Both the position numbers and the translations under genes were made by a program. From contig JAMCWS010000139.1 in the NCBI GenBank assembly GCA_023480605.1, positions 11,537 through 46,140 of the forward strand: a DNA stretch of 34,604 nt, written 5' to 3'. This document shows, in pieces, positions 8,543 through 16,336 of the stretch. Below the pieces are notes generated by a model that was given only the letters and a program-made list of their open reading frames with translations, did no database searches and was not told the origin of the DNA. The DNA comes from a bacterium. Lineage in GTDB: Bacteria > Sumerlaeota > Sumerlaeia > MVZB01. Within the stretch, counting starts at the first letter, position 1. Each line of letters starts with the position of its first letter.

Positions 8543-9465
8543 ATCGCCCACCCGCCCGGCAACGTTGGATCTGGACCGGAACGCCGGCGCTGGCCTGCCT
8601 GTTGTGCCTGGCGGCCTGCGCCAGCGCCCCGCCGCGCGCGCCTTATCCCCATGAATCGCTGTTGACCGTCGTCGCCGAACTCAAGCTCTACCTCAACCAG
8701 GATCCTTATCGCCAAAGCCCGGGGCAGGATCTGGAAGGCCAGAACATCTTCCGGGTGTCGCTCAAGCGCCTCGACGCGCTCAAGGAACTGGCCGCCGCGC
8801 AATACGCCGACGTGCTGTCTTTCGCGCGCGGCGAGTGCCTCGAACGCCTGGGCCGGTGGCGCGCCGCGCAGGAGGCTTTCACGGCGGCGGCAGCCGCCGG
8901 TACGAGCCTGGCCCCCGCCGCGCGGACGCGCGCCGCCAACGCCGGCCGCATGGCCGATCTGACCGATCGCGCCGCTTTCGCCAAGAACCTGCAAGGTTAT
9001 CTAAACGATCTCGAGGCATTGCAACAGCGCCTCAAGGGCTGGATCGACGAGCACCCCCCCTATCCCTATGAGTCCTACGCGCGGGCGGAAACCGAGCGAA
9101 CCCTGGCCGAGGCCGCGCGGCTCTATTTCGACAACCGCATGGTGCTGGCCGACGGGGCGGCGCGCGGAATCGATTTGGTTCGCCGACTCGTCGACCAGAA
9201 TGAGGCCAGTCACCGCGTCTGCGAACACTGGCTCCTGGCCGGCGAGATGTATGAAACCCTGGCGCGCGACCTGGCCGGGCAGGTCGATCCCGACGGCCTG
9301 GATTTCGCCGATGTTCAGAAGTCCTGGTCGGCCTACGTCGGGCAGGCCCGCGAGGCTTATCGCCGCGTCGCCCAGGCCGACGGACAGCCGGCCAAGCTCG
9401 AAGGCCAGGCCCGCCTGCGCGCGCTCGACGCCTACGACCTGCGGCTTCAGGCCCAGGCGCGCTGA
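8539..9465 (+). CDS. Hypothetical lipoprotein, helical-repeat type
   Basis: A 308-residue protein whose N-terminus ends in a lipobox, LAAC, with the modified cysteine at residue 27 and then ASAPPRAP. The rest is alpha-helical and alanine-rich, with TPR-like spacing (GECLERLGRWRAAQEAF at about residues 95-115). I recognise no specific family. The ATG overlaps the TPR gene's stop as ATGA, so the two products are probably made together and may act as a pair at the outer or inner membrane. The start inside the upstream gene is the only one that gives a proper lipoprotein signal. The next gene (tsaE) is convergent, 58 bases away. Confidence 0.7.
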   Translation: MNRPPARQRWIWTGTPALACLLCLAACASAPPRAPYPHESLLTVVAELKLYLNQDPYRQSPGQDLEGQNIFRVSLKRLDALKELAAAQYADVLSFARGECLERLGRWRAAQEAFTAAAAAGTSLAPAARTRAANAGRMADLTDRAAFAKNLQGYLNDLEALQQRLKGWIDEHPPYPYESYARAETERTLAEAARLYFDNRMVLADGAARGIDLVRRLVDQNEASHRVCEHWLLAGEMYETLARDLAGQVDPDGLDFADVQKSWSAYVGQAREAYRRVAQADGQPAKLEGQARLRALDAYDLRLQAQAR

Positions 9466-9523
9466 TGCCCGCCGGCGATTACACGTAATATGCGGGACGA
9501 GGAGCGGCGTCGCCGGCCCCGTT

Positions 9524-10036
9524 CTATAGCCCGAGCCCCTTGAGGCTGGTCAGCGGGCTGGCAGAGGGTACCGTGCCGGCGTACGCCCGGATGCGGCGCA
9601 CCGTCTCGTCCAGTGGCTCCAGGCGCAGCGCCAGAGTGAACTCCTCGAACGCTCCCGGACATTGACCCGGCCATTCGGCCAGAATGACCGCGTCTTCCCC
9701 GAAGCAATCTTCCAAACCCACGCTGGCCAGATCGTCGTCGCCGCTCAGGCGATAGAAGTCCAGGTGATGTAGTTTGAGCCCGCGCGGGCTCGCATACGTG
9801 CGCAGGATGACGTAGGTGGGACTGATCAGGGGTCCTTCGATATTCAGGCCGCGGGCGATGCCGTTGGCCAGGCAGGTCTTGCCCGCGCCGAGGGGGCCGT
9901 CGAGCAGGATGATTTCGCCCCCACGGCAGGCGCGGCCGATGGCCCGACCGACCCGGATCGTCTGCGCCGGGCTGGCGCTCCGGTATTCCCACAAAAGGGG
10001 AAAAGGCGGCGGCTTGCTCACGATAGGGATTTCCAT
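9524..10036 (-). CDS. tsaE: tRNA threonylcarbamoyladenosine biosynthesis ATPase TsaE
   Basis: A 170-residue P-loop protein. The Walker A motif GPLGAGKT is at residues 47-54, followed by the TsaE signatures ISPTYVILRTY (71-81), LHHLDFYRL (89-97) and EWPG (121-124). TsaE is the ATPase that, with TsaB and TsaD, makes the t6A modification at position 37 of ANN-decoding tRNAs. The start at 10036 gives a near-typical length; a GTG at 10099 would add 21 residues without family support. No tsaB or tsaD gene is adjacent. The intergenic hexamer array lies 100 bases upstream, between this gene and the upstream DUF3352-like gene on the same strand. Confidence 0.9.
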   Translation of the reverse strand: MEIPIVSKPPPFPLLWEYRSASPAQTIRVGRAIGRACRGGEIILLDGPLGAGKTCLANGIARGLNIEGPLISPTYVILRTYASPRGLKLHHLDFYRLSGDDDLASVGLEDCFGEDAVILAEWPGQCPGAFEEFTLALRLEPLDETVRRIRAYAGTVPSASPLTSLKGLGL

Positions 10037-10135
10037 GGAAATGCAGGGACGGCCGCGCGCCTCAAATGCCCCCTCGGCGCCGCGCGGCCCGTTATCCACT
10101 CACGGCCCAATTGACCGACCGTGCGGCCTAATGCT

Positions 10136-10189
10136 CGTTATCGTTATCGCATTTACAATCGTGATGGTTCTCGTTCTCGTTCCCGACGC
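10136..10189 (+). repeat. Hexanucleotide array A (CGTTAT/CGTNNT units)
   Basis: Nine in-register six-base units: CGTTAT twice, CGCATT, TACAAT, CGTGAT, GGTTCT, CGTTCT, CGTTCC, CGACGC. It is degenerate but keeps the same phase as the other arrays in this window. It lies in the gap between tsaE and the DUF3352-like gene. Confidence 0.6.
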
Positions 10190-10237
10190 TCCCAATCCGC
10201 CATAATCAATCCTATTTGACTCGGTGCCGCGCGTCTC

Positions 10238-12095
10238 TCAACGCATCGTCAACTTGGTGTAGGTCACCGGGATGTCGCTTTCCCGGGTCTCGATTGCCGC
10301 CAGCGTTCCCGAATGGATGAGGACGTTGTTGACCAGGCCCATCAATTGCTGCTGCGCCGATGGGGTCTGGTTGTTCAAAAACATGGGCAGATACGTGCCG
10401 AGTAGGCTGACGATCTGACTGATATCGACAGCGCTGTAGGAGTAAAGGGCGGGGTTGTTGCCGGCCAACCGGGCGAGTTCCAGGTAGGCGGGCGAGGCGC
10501 CGATCGAAGGGCTTTGCCCCCCGGCGCGGCTCACCGCGGCGGCCACGCTGGCGGTGTTCAGGCCGATCAGCACGTAGTCCTTCAGGATCGTGTAACTGGG
10601 CGCGAAGCCCTGCGAGAAGGGAAGCGTGCGAATCTGCGCGCCGCCGGCCTGGACGCTCTGGAAGGTCAACGCCGCCTGCGGGTCGGGTCCACCCGCGGCC
10701 GCACCGTCAGCGACGCCCATCGCGCCCGCCTGCGGGCCGGCCGCGCTCCGGACCTTCTGCTCCATGTATTTTTCCAGTTTGATCATGATCGCGGCCATTT
10801 TGGCCGGATCCTTCAGCTTCACGCCGATCGAAAGGTCGACCGTGGGGAAGGGTAGAAAGCCGATGGTGGACGTGTTGGTCATGTCCACCTTGTTGAAACC
10901 GAAGGTGAATTCGCCCCCCAACGCCGGAATCAGTTCCTGCTGGACCGAAACGCCGGTGGCCTGTTCAAAACGAAGGATTGGGTCTCCGGCGGACGAACCG
11001 GGGCCGCCCATCACACCGGGCATGGCCTTGAGCATGGTCAGTTCGCTGTTGATCATGCCGGGGTCGAACAACCCGTAGACCACCGCCGCCAGCGGATTCT
11101 GGGCGACGAAGGCAAGACCCTCGAGCTTGCCGGGCTTGATGTCGGGCGAACGTTTGGCCGGATCGGCCGTTGTGGCCGCCTTGACGAACAGGCCGTCGGG
11201 AACGACGTTGATCGCCCAGGCGATTTTATTGCTCGCCGCGACCCCCGGCATAGCCTTGAGCATGCCGCCGTATGGGGTGTAACGCACCAGGTAGTCGGCG
11301 TCGAACCAGCCGACGAGGTCGGCCTTCCGCGTCGGCAGACTGTTGGTCAAGCGGACATAATCGGCGTTTTTCGTGATCGGCACGGCGCCGGAAGCCAGCC
11401 CCGTGAGTGCGCGGTTCAGCGCCGCCTGGCGGTTGCTGAAGAGCAACCGGTCGCCCGCCAGCGTGTAGAAGCCCTCCTGCCCGGCGCCGCTTTCGTCGCG
11501 ATAAATATAATGAGAAACCGACACGCCGCCCACGGTCAGCTTTTCGAACGTCGAGGGTTTGGCCGGCGCCACCGGCAGAGATCCGGTGGTCGGCGCCACG
11601 GCGCTCGCCGTCACGGCGCTCGCCGCCGCATAGTCCTTGTTCTTCTGGTCGAGCACTTCGATCAGTTTGGCGGCCTTGGCCCTGTCGCCCGCCGTCATCA
11701 GGAACACGACCGACGGCACTTTTTCCCCGGCTGCGGCCGGCGTGGCGTAAAAGAGCGCGTTCTTGAACACGCCGCTCATGAATTCTCCGACCGTCGCCGG
11801 ATACCCGAGGGTGGCCTCCAGTTTCCTGCGCTCCAGGTCAAAGGCCTGGTATTCCAGATCCTGGGCGACGGCGGGGCTCTGGAGGTATTGCGTCAGCGAA
11901 TTGACCAGGGGCAGCGTCCGTGACTTGTTCCACAGGCCGGCCGTGTCCGAAGCGCCCAGCACCATCACCGCATCCGCCGGAATCTGGTCGGCGAAGGGCA
12001 ATTCCGCCCGCGCGGGGGGGGATCGCCGCCGCGCCTAGAGCGATCGCCAGAAGCAGTAACCATCCCGTCCGGTTGCTTGTCGGGTGAATCATCAT
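10238..12095 (-). CDS. Secreted DUF3352-like protein, frameshifted in a G8 homopolymer
   Basis: The long frame (10238-12034) encodes about 590 residues of a DUF3352-like protein (FADQIPADAVMVLGASD near its start), but it has no ATG, and a TAG at 12035-12037 closes it upstream. The adjacent frame has an AAAGGAAAT ribosome site, ATG at 12095 and a clean signal peptide (GWLLLLAIALGAAA). The two frames meet at G8 (12014-12021; C8 on the coding strand). Removing one base gives AIPPARAELPFADQIPADAV, with a natural cleavage site. I therefore annotate one gene with a one-base insertion: an assembly error, a real mutation or phase variation. Function is unknown. It is related by plan to the lipoprotein at 29452-31239 but lacks the pseudopilin tail. 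A TTG at 12001 would give an unexported product. Confidence 0.7.
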
Positions 12096-12282
12096 CAATT
12101 TCCTTTGGGTGGGTTGAATGACAAGGCGAATAACCGCAATCTTGCATGCGCCGTGCGGCGGCGCCGTCCCCGGTCGCCGTTCGCGCCCCTTTGCATCCGG
12201 CCGCCGGCCGCAAGTCCTCAAGGATTCTAATCGGAACGGGCCGCCAATTCAATGAATCTGGCGATTGGGGGGAACAAAACAG

Positions 12283-12318
12283 AAAAAGGGGGCGCCGCAT
12301 TTTGCGTGCAGCACCCCC
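12283..12318 (-). terminator. Intrinsic terminator of the TIGR04073 gene pair
   Basis: On the minus strand an 11-base stem (with two G-U pairs) closes a nine-base loop and is followed by five T residues (12283-12287 read as complement). It lies 109 bases after the stop at 12427. A second perfect 8-base hairpin without a T tract lies at 12363-12386 between the stop and this terminator. Nothing else is seen in the 12096-12426 gap. Confidence 0.8.
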
Positions 12319-12426
12319 ATGATACGGTTCCGCATTGGCGCACAATGCGCCGGCACATGCCGGGCCGGATTTCAGCGGATCCGGCCTCAATCCGGTCTCT
12401 GGCGCGCTGGAACTACCCCGCCGTCC

Positions 12427-12879
12427 TCAAAAGCCGAACTGTTGCGGATAGATCGGCGTCCCCTTGGGATGATCCGGGTCGTTGGCGTAGATGTCGGTGA
12501 GCCCCGGAATCGGATCGCCCCAGATGTCGGTGATGACGAACTCGGGGTCAAGCATCGACACGTAGCCGGGCGGCACGGGAAAGGGGAAGGTCACCGTGTC
12601 GTAGACGCCCGTGGCAAAGCGGGCAAAGCCCCAGCCCACGCCCTGGACGGTGCCCATGATGAAGCCGGTGACCGGGTCGGTCCGCTCCCACTCGATGGCG
12701 ATGTTGCGCGGCACCTCGACCCAGCACGTTAGAACGTTGGTCACCCCGCGTCCCAATTTGTGCATCATCTTGGCCGCGTCGGATTGCTCGCGGTAAAGTG
12801 GGTCAGACCCCGCGAAAGCCGTCCCCATGGCGAACGTGAAGACAATCGCGGCCAGACAAGCATACTTGGTCCATTTCAT
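12427..12879 (-). CDS. Exosortase-system-associated protein, TIGR04073-like (paralogue 2)
   Basis: A 150-residue exported protein with a standard signal peptide (MKWTKYACLAAIVFTF, cleavage after TAFA near residue 23). The core LGRGVTNVLTCWVEVPRNI, then a glycine-rich helix (GTVQGVGWGFARFATGVYD) and a C-terminal 'DPEFV' segment match TIGR04073 proteins, found in genomes with exosortase/PEP-CTERM sorting. The role in that system is not known. The ATG at 12879 has a strong AAAGGAG site ten bases upstream (12890-12896). It follows its paralogue with a 65-base gap and shares one transcript ending at 12283. Confidence 0.75.
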   Translation of the reverse strand: MKWTKYACLAAIVFTFAMGTAFAGSDPLYREQSDAAKMMHKLGRGVTNVLTCWVEVPRNIAIEWERTDPVTGFIMGTVQGVGWGFARFATGVYDTVTFPFPVPPGYVSMLDPEFVITDIWGDPIPGLTDIYANDPDHPKGTPIYPQQFGF

Positions 12880-12944
12880 GGCGCTCCAACTCCTTTGAGC
12901 ATGAATCTGAAATTCGGCGCGTGGACGCGCGGCGGTTGGCGTTC

Positions 12945-13391
12945 TCAATGAAGGTATTCCATAAAGACGACTTCGGGCTCGATATAGGGTTGATAGTGAT
13001 TCTTGGTCGGGCAGTAAAACGTGGCCACTTCCCACACGCCGATGGCCAGGCGCTTGCTGCCCTTGATCACGCCCTTCCAGACGCCGACCACCGCCCCGCT
13101 GACGGGCGACGTGCGGTAGGCTTCCTGGAACATCTGGTTGGGTATTTCGGCCACGCACAACGTGACGTTGGCCACGCCGCGGGCCAGCTTGCGCGCCGCC
13201 AGCTCGCTGGTGCTCTGGTAGTAGTAGGGTCCCTTGGTGGTCGACGGCTCGATCGACATCGACGACTCGCCCTTGAGCGCGTCGCCCCCGGTGGCCACGC
13301 CCGGTCCTTGTTGGGGCTGATCGGCGGCGTGTGCGGCCGCGCCCAGGGCCACCAGGGATAAAATAAACACCCAGCCGATTATTCTGCTCAC
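12945..13391 (-). CDS. Exosortase-system-associated protein, TIGR04073-like (paralogue 1)
   Basis: A 148-residue exported protein: signal peptide ([18 protein letters not shown], cleavage near AHA-A), a polar linker, then [19 protein letters not shown], a [20 protein letters not shown] helix and a C-terminal '[11 protein letters not shown]'. The same elements in the same order occur in the gene directly downstream, so the two are paralogues from a tandem duplication. The start is the GTG at 13391 rather than the GTG at 13397, because the GGGAGG ribosome site (13400-13405) stands eight bases from the first and only two from the second. No exosortase or PEP-CTERM protein is visible in this window. 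Confidence 0.72.
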   Translation of the reverse strand: MSRIIGWVFILSLVALGAAAHAADQPQQGPGVATGGDALKGESSMSIEPSTTKGPYYYQSTSELAARKLARGVANVTLCVAEIPNQMFQEAYRTSPVSGAVVGVWKGVIKGSKRLAIGVWEVATFYCPTKNHYQPYIEPEVVFMEYLH

Positions 13392-13399
13392 GATCACAA

Positions 13400-13405
13400 C
13401 CTCCC
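13400..13405 (-). promoter_or_regulatory. Ribosome binding site that decides the GTG start at 13391
   Basis: GGGAGG on the minus strand. Spacing is eight bases to the GTG at 13391 and two bases to the GTG at 13397, so the inner start is favoured. Confidence 0.65.
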
Positions 13406-13596
13406 TGGCCGACAGACGGATATCAAACGGCTTCAGCGTTGGCCATCTCGAAGACCTGCCACTTCAATCTGGATCGACCCTAACAATCGAAATCCACAAA
13501 ATCAAGCAAATCCTTTCAATCGAACCACCTGCATTTGGAATTATTTTTACGGCCCCCCGGGGTTTCCGTCGAGGTTCCCCAATGGCCGCTTTTTAT

Positions 13597-13624
13597 TGTT
13601 TTTCCCCCTGTTTTCTGGCATTAT
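13597..13624 (+). promoter_or_regulatory. Candidate promoter for the peroxiredoxin gene
   Basis: TTGTTT (13597-13602) and CATTAT (13619-13624), 16 bases apart, give a leader of about 90 bases. The rest of the 13392-13718 gap shows no gene. The match is modest. Confidence 0.3.
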
Positions 13625-13718
13625 GACAGAGCGAGCGAGGCGCGGGAAGGCATCGCCTCGCCCGAAGCGGTCCATCACAATCGAGTGTTGGTCAATTTTC
13701 CACGAAGGAGAAAAAAGC

Positions 13719-14300
13719 ATGAGTATCCGAGTAACTTCGCCAGCCCCCAAATTCACCGCCCAGGCCGTCATCGACGGCGAAATCAAGGAAATCCGTTTTG
13801 ACGATTATGCCGGCAAGTGGGTGGTCCTGTTCTTCTGGCCGCTCGATTTCACTTTCGTCTGCCCGACCGAGATCACCGCTTTCAGCGACAACGTCGCCGA
13901 ATTCAAGAAACTCGGCGCCGAACTGATCGGCGTTTCGGTGGACTCCCCCTACTCCCACCTGGCCTGGACGCAACTCGACCGCAAGAAGGGCGGGCTGGGC
14001 AAAATCAACTTCCCCCTGGTCTCCGACCTTGACAAGTCGCTCTCCAGCGCTTACGGCGTCCTGCTCGATTCGGGCGTGGCCTTGCGCGGCCTCTTCCTGA
14101 TCGACCCCAAGGGCATCATCCGCCACTCGACCGTCAACGACCTGCCCGTGGGGCGCAGCGTCGCCGAAACCTTGCGCATCATCAAGGCCTTCCAGTTCGT
14201 CGACAAGCACGGCGAAGTCTGTCCGGCCAACTGGAACGAGGGTCAACTGACCATCAAGCCCGATCCCGTCGACGCCCAGGAATATTTCGCCAAGGTCTGA
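13719..14300 (+). CDS. Typical 2-Cys peroxiredoxin (AhpC/Prx1 type)
   Basis: A 193-residue peroxiredoxin. The peroxidatic cysteine is C48 in DFTFVCPTE and the resolving cysteine is C168 in GEVCPANW, so it is a typical 2-Cys enzyme reducing hydrogen peroxide and alkyl peroxides in the cytoplasm. It also carries GGLG at residues 91-94 and YF at 189-190, the two motifs linked in the family to sensitivity to over-oxidation of the peroxidatic cysteine. The start at 13719 is set by a GAAGGAG site (13704-13710); upstream in-frame codons have no such site. It is a single-gene unit ending in a terminator at 14368. No AhpF or thioredoxin reductase gene is adjacent. Confidence 0.93.
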   Translation: MSIRVTSPAPKFTAQAVIDGEIKEIRFDDYAGKWVVLFFWPLDFTFVCPTEITAFSDNVAEFKKLGAELIGVSVDSPYSHLAWTQLDRKKGGLGKINFPLVSDLDKSLSSAYGVLLDSGVALRGLFLIDPKGIIRHSTVNDLPVGRSVAETLRIIKAFQFVDKHGEVCPANWNEGQLTIKPDPVDAQEYFAKV

Positions 14301-14312
14301 TGGTTCGGCATT

Positions 14313-14443
14313 CAAGCTTCAGCTTGCATTTGCCAGCGCGGGCATTTCCTATCAAACGAAATCCCCCGGATCCGCTGGTGCGGATCCAGAGATTTTTTTT
14401 ATGGGCGCTTACGCGATGTTTACCATATGCAAGCTGAAGCTTG
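14313..14443. repeat. 17-bp inverted repeat flanking the peroxiredoxin terminator
   Basis: CAAGCTTCAGCTTGCAT at 14313-14329 is repeated exactly, inverted, at 14427-14443, with 97 bases between. The arms lie in the convergent gap between the peroxiredoxin and ABC permease genes. No open frame of note lies between them, so this looks like a small non-coding palindromic element or a MITE remnant. Confidence 0.6.
14368..14400 (+). terminator. Intrinsic terminator after the peroxiredoxin gene
   Basis: A perfect eight-base stem GGATCCGC/GCGGATCC (14368-14375, 14380-14387) with loop TGGT is followed by AGAGA and eight T residues (14393-14400). It lies 67 bases after the stop. Confidence 0.75.
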
Positions 14444-14465
14444 GACTCCGAACAAGCCGACAAGC

Positions 14466-15407
14466 TTACGCCTTGAACGCCCCCGAGGTGACTCCCTGAA
14501 TGAAGGGCTTGGTCGCGTACGTGAACATGATCAGCAGCGGGATGCTGGCGATCATGTAGGCGGCGAACAGGGTGCTCATGTTCTGCGCGTGGACCGACGT
14601 GGCCAAAACGTATAAGCCCGAGGCGATCACGTGATACTTGGCGTCGGTGTTGGTGATGAACGGCCAGAGGAAGTTGTTCCAGGTGCCGATGACGTTCATC
14701 ACCAGCACGACGCTCATCACCGGCTTGGACAGGGGCAGCACGATGTTCCAGTAAAGCTGCATGTGGCCGGCCCCGTCGATCCGGGCCGATTCGAACAGGT
14801 CCTCGGGCAGGCCGTCGAAAAAGCTCTTGAAAACGAAAATCGCGAAAACCTGGCCGCCCGCCACGTAGGGCAGCACGAGCACCCAGTAGGAGTTGAGCAG
14901 GTGGAGGCTCTTGACCAGCAGGTAGGCCGGCACGAGGGTCAGCACCCCGGGGAACATCATCGTGCTGATGATGAAAAAGAAGATGGCCTTGGAGCCGAAA
15001 AAACGATAACGCGACAGGATGTAGGCGCTGATCGACCCCAGCAGCAGCACCCCCGTGGCCGTAACCAGGCAGACGAGGATCGAGTTGAGCATATAAGGCC
15101 GGATCAGCGTCCACGATTGCCGGTAACTCTTGGTCAGCCGCATCCAGGCGTAGTGGACGGCCTCGCGGGCCTCGACGACGATCGGCTCGTCGTTTTCGTC
15201 GACCGTCTCGAAGATGGCCGCGGGATTGGTGAAGGTCGCCGCGCCGGCGTTGATCAGGACCCCCAGCGCCTCGGGCAGGCCGAAAAACTTGTGATAAAAC
15301 TCCGTGTTGTTGCGCATGGAGTTGTTGATGACAAAGGCGAACGGGGTCAGCGTCAGCGTTGAGAAGAAAATGATGACAAGGTGGATGTACCAGTGTTTTT
15401 TCTTCAT
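14466..15407 (-). CDS. Sugar ABC transporter permease, MalG type
   Basis: A 313-residue inner-membrane protein with about six helices. The cytoplasmic EAA loop that docks the ATPase reads ESARIDGAGHMQLYWNIVLP, typical of the MalG side of carbohydrate importers (CUT1). A long periplasmic segment of about 90 residues follows the first helix (residues 30-115, acidic VDENDEPIVVEA), longer than in most MalG proteins. The ATG overlaps the upstream permease stop as ATGA. It is the last gene of the binding protein-permease-permease set. Substrate is likely an oligosaccharide but cannot be read from sequence. Confidence 0.87.
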   Translation of the reverse strand: MKKKHWYIHLVIIFFSTLTLTPFAFVINNSMRNNTEFYHKFFGLPEALGVLINAGAATFTNPAAIFETVDENDEPIVVEAREAVHYAWMRLTKSYRQSWTLIRPYMLNSILVCLVTATGVLLLGSISAYILSRYRFFGSKAIFFFIISTMMFPGVLTLVPAYLLVKSLHLLNSYWVLVLPYVAGGQVFAIFVFKSFFDGLPEDLFESARIDGAGHMQLYWNIVLPLSKPVMSVVLVMNVIGTWNNFLWPFITNTDAKYHVIASGLYVLATSVHAQNMSTLFAAYMIASIPLLIMFTYATKPFIQGVTSGAFKA

Positions 15408-16336
15408 TGGATTGCCTGGATTTCTTCCGACGATTTGAAGTATTTGAAATTCAGAACGGTCAGCCCGAAAATCAGCACGAACAGCAGCACGCCGATCGCG
15501 CAGGCGTATCCCATCCGCTGGAAGCTGAAGGCGTTGTAATACATCCAGAGGCCCGGCACCGTGGTTTCGAAGCCCGGCCCGCCCTTGGTCAGGATCAGCA
15601 TCCCCTCGAAGCCCTGGACGCCGCCGATGATCGTCAGCATCAGGATCAGTTTGAGCTGGCTCAAGACCATCGGGATGTCGATCTTGAAGAATTTGCGGAT
15701 GCCGACGCAGCCTTCGAGCAGGGCCGCCTCGTTGACGCTGTCGGGTATGCCCGATAGGCCGGCGTAGTAGATGAGCACCTCGAAACCGCCGATCCAGGGG
15801 AAGCCGACGAACGCGCACGAGATCAGCGCCGTCGAGGGATTGCTCAGCCAGCCGTGAGTCCAGTTGCCGCGGCCCAGCGCCATGAGCGCCTCGTTAAGCA
15901 AACCCTTGTCGGCGTAGATCAATCCTTGCCAGATGAGTTGAACCGCCACGCCCGGCACGACGATCGGCACCAGGAAGAGAATGCGGTAAAAATAACGCCA
16001 TTTTTCGTGGCGAACCGAGTGAATCAGTTTGGCGACGATCAGCGGCATCGACAGGCGCACGCACACGGCGAAACTCGTCAGGAACAGCATGTGGCCGAAC
16101 GACGGCCAAAGCGTGGGGTCGTTGAAAAACTCCCGGTAATTGCCCAGCCCGACGAATTGCGAGTCCCCGCCGATCTCGAACTGATAAAGCGATTTCGTGA
16201 ACGCCCACGCCACCGGCAAGTAGATGAAAACGGTCAACAGGATGACGGTGGCGGCCAGCAATCCGTAACACCCCAGCGTGAACCAGAGGCGATAATGGCG
16301 GTCACGATAGATGTCGGTGCTATCGGTAGGCTTCAT
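15404..16336 (-). CDS. Sugar ABC transporter permease, MalF type
   Basis: A 310-residue permease with six predicted membrane helices and the EAA loop NEAALLEGCVGIRKFFKIDIP, typical of the MalF/UgpA family. It pairs with the MalG-type protein encoded immediately downstream to form the membrane channel of a CUT1 sugar importer. A GAAGGA ribosome site lies eight bases before the ATG at 16336, inside the end of the binding-protein gene, with which it overlaps by 17 bases. Translation of the three genes is therefore coupled. Confidence 0.9.
   Translation of the reverse strand: MKPTDSTDIYRDRHYRLWFTLGCYGLLAATVILLTVFIYLPVAWAFTKSLYQFEIGGDSQFVGLGNYREFFNDPTLWPSFGHMLFLTSFAVCVRLSMPLIVAKLIHSVRHEKWRYFYRILFLVPIVVPGVAVQLIWQGLIYADKGLLNEALMALGRGNWTHGWLSNPSTALISCAFVGFPWIGGFEVLIYYAGLSGIPDSVNEAALLEGCVGIRKFFKIDIPMVLSQLKLILMLTIIGGVQGFEGMLILTKGGPGFETTVPGLWMYYNAFSFQRMGYACAIGVLLFVLIFGLTVLNFKYFKSSEEIQAIQ

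Noticed and set aside
6851-8551. A 566-codon minus-strand frame opposite the TPR gene
   Set aside because: No ribosome site or family; the plus strand shows a signal peptide, TPR repeats and coupled translation.
9471-9517. An eight-base perfect inverted repeat (GCCGGCGA/TCGCCGGC) between the convergent lipoprotein and tsaE genes
   Set aside because: The loop is 31 bases and no T tract follows on either strand, so I do not call a terminator.
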